The notes under the pieces are model-generated. The model had not been told where the DNA came from, ran no database searches, and saw only the letters and a list, made by a program, of their open reading frames with translations. From positions 11,732 through 75,731 of the forward strand of contig CAUGNZ010000008.1 of NCBI GenBank assembly GCA_959601045.1: a DNA stretch of 64,000 bases, read 5' to 3'. Position 1 is the stretch's first letter. Each line of letters begins with the position of its first letter. The stretch comes from an uncultured Collinsella sp. GTDB taxonomy: Bacteria; Actinomycetota; Coriobacteriia; Coriobacteriales; Coriobacteriaceae. This document shows positions 60,268-64,000 of the stretch, in pieces. The translations under genes were made by a program, and so were the position numbers.

Positions 60268-60334
60268 CTACATAAAAGAAAAGGACCCCTTTGCAGAGGT
60301 CTTAGTCAATTCAAGGTGGCGGGGAAGGGAATCG
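60268..60334. repeat. Direct repeat: tRNA-Phe 3' end plus terminator, extra copy
   Basis: A perfect 67-bp copy of 60454-60520, covering the terminator and the tRNA-Phe 3' end through GGGAATCG in the T-loop. Its perfection suggests a recent or actively homogenised duplication. Confidence 0.92.
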
Positions 60335-60444
60335 CGTCCGCGCGCTGCGCGGACGGACCGCTGCGGCGCTTACGCGCCTTGCGAGCTGCGCTGGCAAACG
60401 CTTACGCGTTTACTCAGCTCCGCGCCCTCACGGGGTTCGATTCC
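60335..60444. repeat. tRNA-bounded structured element, tRNA-Phe locus
   Basis: Hairpins GTCCGCGC/GCGCGGAC, GGCGC-TTAC-GCGCC and AAACGC-TTAC-GCGTTT inside GAGCTG/CAGCTC. The layout is the same as at the other loci but the sequence is largely different. It ends GGGGTTCGATTCC, the T-arm of tRNA-Phe. Left GGAATCG and right CGATTCC form the terminal inverted repeat. Confidence 0.82.
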
Positions 60445-60502
60445 GTGCGAGGACTACATAAAAGAAAAGGACCCCTTTGCAGAGGTCTTAGTCAATTCAA
60501 GG

Positions 60503-60575
<73 letters not shown>

Positions 60576-60698
60576 ATTTGAGGTGTGCCTTGTTTCAAGG
60601 CTTGATTAGTATAACCAAGGACGCGTTCCGGTCAACCGAGAATTTCAAAAAAGTTTTTGAGCACAGCCTCGGTTCTTTAAATCGGCACGTCAGAGGCA

Positions 60699-60986
60699 TC
60701 AGCCGGCAGCAAGAAGTTTTTCGCTCAGAGCCGCACGGGCAAACTCACTTGGCGTCATCCCCTCGGCAGCCGCCCGTCGACGAATGGCCTCCTTCATTCC
60801 CAGAGGAATCTTGACCGACAGCGTTGCCGTCCCCTCACCTGAGAGTGGGGGCCGTCCATGCACGATCCCACCAACGGTGTGTTCGCCATCCGGAAACTCT
60901 CCGCGCTCGTACGACTCGCACCACGCGTCAATCATTTCATCCGTTACAACCTGACCATTAGCGGCCGTATACGTCTTGCCCATCAT
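60699..60986 (-). CDS. Ribbon-helix-helix antitoxin-like protein
   Basis: 95 residues; either of two adjacent ATGs may start it, with AAAGGGG upstream. The C-terminal half has a ribbon-helix-helix pattern (ATLSVKIPLGMKEAIRRRAA, then GMTPSEFARAALSEKL). The N-terminal half is acidic. Its start overlaps the end of the upstream small gene by 29 bp. Order and overlap fit a toxin-first module like BrnTA; the antitoxin role is inferred. Confidence 0.75.
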   Translation of the reverse strand: MMGKTYTAANGQVVTDEMIDAWCESYERGEFPDGEHTVGGIVHGRPPLSGEGTATLSVKIPLGMKEAIRRRAAAEGMTPSEFARAALSEKLLAAG

Positions 60987-61248
60987 CGACCCCTTTGCCG
61001 AGCCCGTTCAATCTCCTGCCAAAATTTCTTCTGGACTGGAGACAAGGCATGAATGATAAGCCCCCACGGACAAGCTCGACCGCGACAAGCTCCACGCTTC
61101 GTCCGTCTGGGAGCCATCCAATCGCAAGCCATCTCGGCGGCTCGTCCTTCGGCTCGCGACGAATGCACTCAGTAACCGCAAGCCAAGCGCTAAGCACCTG
61201 CTTTTCCGTCAGGTGCTTTTTAGCGTTGGGATGGATCTCAACATCCAT
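60958..61248 (-). CDS. Putative toxin of a toxin-antitoxin pair
   Basis: 96 residues from ATG at 61248 (GGAGGAGAAG upstream). A small basic protein with DVEIHPNAKKHLTEKQVL, then LAIGWLPDGRSVELVAVEL and a C-terminal SFMPCLQSRRNFGRRL segment. The late beta strand plus Arg-rich end resemble BrnT/RelE-like ribonuclease toxins, but identity is too weak to name a family. It overlaps the RHH gene downstream. Confidence 0.65.
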   Translation of the reverse strand: MDVEIHPNAKKHLTEKQVLSAWLAVTECIRREPKDEPPRWLAIGWLPDGRSVELVAVELVRGGLSFMPCLQSRRNFGRRLNGLGKGVDDGQDVYGR

Positions 61249-61306
61249 GCATCTTCTCCTCCATCTTACCCAATTTCGTATGACGAAAGTCCGCTGTCGC
61301 CAATTC

Positions 61307-61666
61307 TTAAGCCGGCACGCGTTGGAGAGCAGGGGTCGAAACAATGATTGAAGGACGCTCTAGTACGGCCCAGGCGCCGGGGCAGGAGCACATACGCCAG
61401 GGACGTACGTTTTCGTAGCATACGAGGACATAGCCACGTGCATCGATAAAGGCGATATCGATGGGATAGGCCATAAAACACGTATGGACCGAAGAGCAGC
61501 GTGGAAATGCCATGACGAGCGGCAGACCGTTGGCGGCAACCGGACACCGTCCCAGCATGCCGCGCAGGCGCACGGCAAACGACTCCGCCACCGCAAACTC
61601 GGCCGGCGTCCAACCCAGCCTGTTGAGTGCCCGCGCGTAGGCGATGTAGGACGAGACCGCGGTCAC
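61307..61666 (-). CDS. DUF192-like protein
   Basis: 119 residues from a GTG that overlaps the TGA of the upstream gene (GTGA), with GGGGGTGG before it. The central and C-terminal part (GMLGRCPVAANGLPLVMAFP, then TCFMAYPIDIAFIDARGYVL and CPGAWAVLE) follows the DUF192 pattern. DUF192 domains often accompany Tad pilus or secretion genes. It is translationally coupled to the TadE-like gene, so probably acts with it. Confidence 0.75.
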   Translation of the reverse strand: MTAVSSYIAYARALNRLGWTPAEFAVAESFAVRLRGMLGRCPVAANGLPLVMAFPRCSSVHTCFMAYPIDIAFIDARGYVLVCYENVRPWRMCSCPGAWAVLERPSIIVSTPALQRVPA

Positions 61667-62139
61667 ATGACCACCCCCGGACGCCATGGATCGACCGTCA
61701 CCGCGCGCTCGTGCGACAACGTTGTCGGCGCCCCCAGCGGAACGCCAGCGATGCTGAGAGAAGTCGGCCACGGCTCATAGTGCATGGTGCAGGTGTAGGT
61801 CCTAAACGTACCGGATAGGGAGAGCAGACCACCATCCGATGCCTCCGCGCCTTGCTCGCTCGACACTTCGATCTGCAAGTCATAGCCTTCCATGGCATTC
61901 AGAATTTGAGTCTGGACCGTCGCCGAAGCATCGACAGAGCTTTCGTCGCCCTCCCCCTCCGACGCCACGGCGTGCGCCAACACGATGTCGGGCACCACGC
62001 GGTCGAAGCGCGCGACAGCGCTGGCAAAGATCATGACGTTGTACACGATGAGTGCCAGCACCAGCAAAACGGGCGTAACCACTGCCATCTCCACCGTCGC
62101 TTGGGCGCGCTCCTCGCGCAGACGCATGCGGATACTCAT
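61663..62139 (-). CDS. TadE-like pseudopilin/secreted protein
   Basis: 158 residues from ATG at 62139, which overlaps the TAA of the upstream gene (TAATG). The N-terminus has the TadE/TadG signature: a basic start (RMRLREERAQATVEMAVVTP) followed by a hydrophobic helix (VLLVLALIVYNVMIFASAVA). The remainder is likely exported and contains a beta-rich C-terminal part. Coupled to genes on both sides. Confidence 0.78.
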   Translation of the reverse strand: MSIRMRLREERAQATVEMAVVTPVLLVLALIVYNVMIFASAVARFDRVVPDIVLAHAVASEGEGDESSVDASATVQTQILNAMEGYDLQIEVSSEQGAEASDGGLLSLSGTFRTYTCTMHYEPWPTSLSIAGVPLGAPTTLSHERAVTVDPWRPGVVM

Positions 62140-64000
62140 TACGACCCACCGCCCAGAGCGCCAACCAGCGTGGCGACATCGACGGTGAGCGGGATGGAGC
62201 CGCCGCCGGGCAGAGGAATCTCCGCAAGCGTGAACACCGTACCGCTGATGGTGCGTTCGACTTGATATTCCAACGCCTCGCAAAGCGCCTTGGGATCGGT
62301 CACGCCCAACGGAATACTTCGCAGTTTGTCTTGCGCTTGAGAGAGACCGGCAATGTCAGACCCCGGGCTCTTAATGACGTTGGCGGAATCAGTCAGCACC
62401 GGCTTTCGCAGGCGCAAGTCGCACGGCTCCAGACCCAACGCCGCCACGGACGCCGAAACGGTATCGCCGAGCCACGATGCGATGGGGCCCAACGCGCCGC
62501 TACCCCCTCCTAGGCCTTTAATCATCTCGTCCATAAGTTCGTCGGCCGAACCTTGGATGTCTCCGTATCCCACAAGCAGCCGTCCCCAGACATCCATGAC
62601 GCCATCGAGTACGCCGGCAACGCCACCCGAGCGTTCCTTCAATGTCGAGAAAAATCGCGAAAGCACGTTGTTTTGCGCCGTCGCCTCATCGGGCGCCAGC
62701 ACCGCGGCAGAGATGGCACCGCGATCGCCAAGCCTGACTGCCGTGTTAAACGAAGAGTTGAGCTCATCGGGGCTCGAGATGGCACCCGAAACCGCAAAGG
62801 CAACCACGCCGTTGCGACCGGGCGGAGCGATACGCGGACGCTCGCCCGAAAGCGCTTTGATGGCCTGGTCAAACGCATTGCTCGCACGGTCGGTCTCGTC
62901 TTCGGTCTGACGTTCGAGCTCGAGCTCTTTGTTGCGGCATTCGACGTAGCCTTCCAGGGCGTCTTTAAACTTGTCAAAGTGATACTCGAAGCCGTTTTCG
63001 ATAGAGGTTGAAGGCGCCGCAACAGCACCAAGCGACGAAACGCCAAAATGGCATTTGCTGCATTTATCCTGTCCATCGTAATCGGCAACCGAAGCAAATC
63101 CGCTCGGCGTCCCTTTCTTATAGTTAGGGCAGGTCGTCCCGTAATGCAGATACGCCTTGTCATCGTTCACGCTCGTCGGCCACACCGCATCGGTATAGAG
63201 TTCCGTCGCCCGAACCTCATCAGAGTTGCGCGGCAGCAGCGGAATATAGGAGGAGACCCTGTCTCCGTTCTCGGTTATATGTGCCCGATCGACCTCCGCG
63301 CTCGCATAGGTATAAAACGCCTTACGCGCCGCAGACTCTGCCTTCATCTCGACACTCGAGCCGTGGGGCTTCTCATTTGTCAGACGCCAATGGTAGTAGT
63401 CCTTCGCGCGATCAAGGGCAACTTGGGGCTCCCACGTAACGCTCGATGAGTAATGCGGATTTTGAACACCGGAGAGATCCGTTAGGCTTTTCGCACGCTC
63501 CCACATGCAAGAACAGCTGCCGACCGAGCCCTTGTCAGACCCACCACAATCCGCCAGCCAAGCACGCTCTTTAGCCTTCGCCGTGTCCTCAGAAGCCTTC
63601 CGCAGCTCCTCGGCCGCACACTCTAAATCATCTGATGTGTCTTTAATGGCATCGGTCGAGATCTCGGACCCCTCGAGCGCAGCGAAGTCAGACTCGGATG
63701 TCCTGGGCACGGCAAGCGCCGTACCGGTATAGGCCACACTATCGGTATCCTGCGCCGACACCGCCTGCGCGGCACGCGCGGCGATCAGATACGGCAGAGC
63801 CGTCTCGATTTTCTGTAAGCCTTCCGATGCGCTTTTGGCAAACTTGTTGCGCGTTTTAATGATCTCAATCCCGGTGTCGACCATATTGCCGGCAACCGGC
63901 TCGGCACCCGGGATGAGGATGGCGACCAGGCCCGTCCCGATCGTGGCAAACCCCGCCAGCCCCAGACTCAAGATGCTCGCATCAACCACCGTGGCAGCCG
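62139..64000 (-). CDS. Large exported protein of a Tad-like cluster, 5' end off the window
   Basis: Open from the right edge to the stop at 62139. A GTG at 63989 is possible, but the frame stays open upstream, so the start probably lies outside. A hydrophobic segment (ILSLGLAGFATIGTGLVAIL) near the visible N-terminus is followed by a long Ala/Ser/Asp-rich region. Cys pairs CSCM and CSKC occur, the latter within CPNYKKG..CSKCHFG and possibly metal-binding. I do not recognise the family. Coupling to the TadE-like gene suggests a pilus or secretion role. Confidence 0.7.
   Translation of the reverse strand, partial: AATVVDASILSLGLAGFATIGTGLVAILIPGAEPVAGNMVDTGIEIIKTRNKFAKSASEGLQKIETALPYLIAARAAQAVSAQDTDSVAYTGTALAVPRTSESDFAALEGSEISTDAIKDTSDDLECAAEELRKASEDTAKAKERAWLADCGGSDKGSVGSCSCMWERAKSLTDLSGVQNPHYSSSVTWEPQVALDRAKDYYHWRLTNEKPHGSSVEMKAESAARKAFYTYASAEVDRAHITENGDRVSSYIPLLPRNSDEVRATELYTDAVWPTSVNDDKAYLHYGTTCPNYKKGTPSGFASVADYDGQDKCSKCHFGVSSLGAVAAPSTSIENGFEYHFDKFKDALEGYVECRNKELELERQTEDETDRASNAFDQAIKALSGERPRIAPPGRNGVVAFAVSGAISSPDELNSSFNTAVRLGDRGAISAAVLAPDEATAQNNVLSRFFSTLKERSGGVAGVLDGVMDVWGRLLVGYGDIQGSADELMDEMIKGLGGGSGALGPIASWLGDTVSASVAALGLEPCDLRLRKPVLTDSANVIKSPGSDIAGLSQAQDKLRSIPLGVTDPKALCEALEYQVERTISGTVFTLAEIPLPGGGSIPLTVDVATLVGALGGGS

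Noticed and set aside
45566..60444. Reading the tRNA-linked units as a CRISPR array or as ordinary tRNA pseudogenes
   Set aside because: Repeats are not regularly spaced short direct repeats with unique spacers, and only the 3' part of each tRNA is present while the body is a conserved non-tRNA structure.

Overview
The window looks like a chromosomal segment of a high-GC gut actinobacterium of the class Coriobacteriia, most likely Collinsella or a close relative. This is inferred from base composition, protein style and gene content. The genes are dense and mostly on the minus strand, with Shine-Dalgarno sites and clear hairpin terminators. I see no rRNA, CRISPR array, insertion sequence or prophage.

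Layout. 1-7.5 kb: a galacturonate/glucuronate catabolic cluster (GPH-type transporter, uxaA, uxaB, uxaC and a LacI-family regulator) with several copies of a palindromic operator related to AGGTGAACGTTCACCT. 7.6-11.1 kb: ferrous iron uptake (two feoA, feoB, a Cys-rich FeoB partner). 11.2-13.5 kb: an HPr-like protein with Asp at position 46, and aspS. 13.7-19.1 kb: serB, then a nickel-pincer lactate racemase locus (larB, a shortened larC and a TetR regulator on plus; larA and a LarD-like aquaglyceroporin on minus). 19.6-24.0 kb: ppc and hisS. 24.3-28.0 kb: an MFS transporter, an M20 amidohydrolase and an EamA transporter. 28.2-33.2 kb: two adjoining YhgE/Pip membrane proteins. 33.7-38.5 kb: htpG, a GNAT acetyltransferase, and a tyrosine phosphatase/kinase/Wzz set without glycosyltransferases. 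38.7-45.4 kb: PhoPR-like and VanRS-like two-component systems around pstB, with a divergent D,D-carboxypeptidase. 45.5-49.5 kb: tRNA-Ser, a large TPR-like protein and three identical tRNA-Arg genes. 49.6-60.0 kb: serS, a 57-residue membrane protein, proC, rlmH, an SPFH protein, tRNA-Leu, tatD, rsmA, metG, rsmI and a GH5-like protein that has lost its acid/base Glu. 60.5-64.0 kb: tRNA-Phe, a toxin-antitoxin-like pair and a coupled set that looks related to Tad pilus secretion (DUF192-like, TadE-like, a large exported protein running off the edge).

The most unusual content is intergenic. (1) Five of the six tRNA genes sit beside a 115-125 bp hairpin-rich element. Each element lies between direct repeats of that tRNA's own 3' end plus terminator, and its ends are inverted copies of the T-arm of that particular tRNA (Ser, Arg, Leu or Phe versions). 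(2) Two long hairpins, at 16874-16998 and 19459-19585, have perfect 29-bp outer arms of different sequence around a shared core whose inner stem also covaries. (3) Several smaller inverted-repeat families recur through the window. The tRNA-bounded elements are the best candidate here for an undescribed system; their function is unknown.
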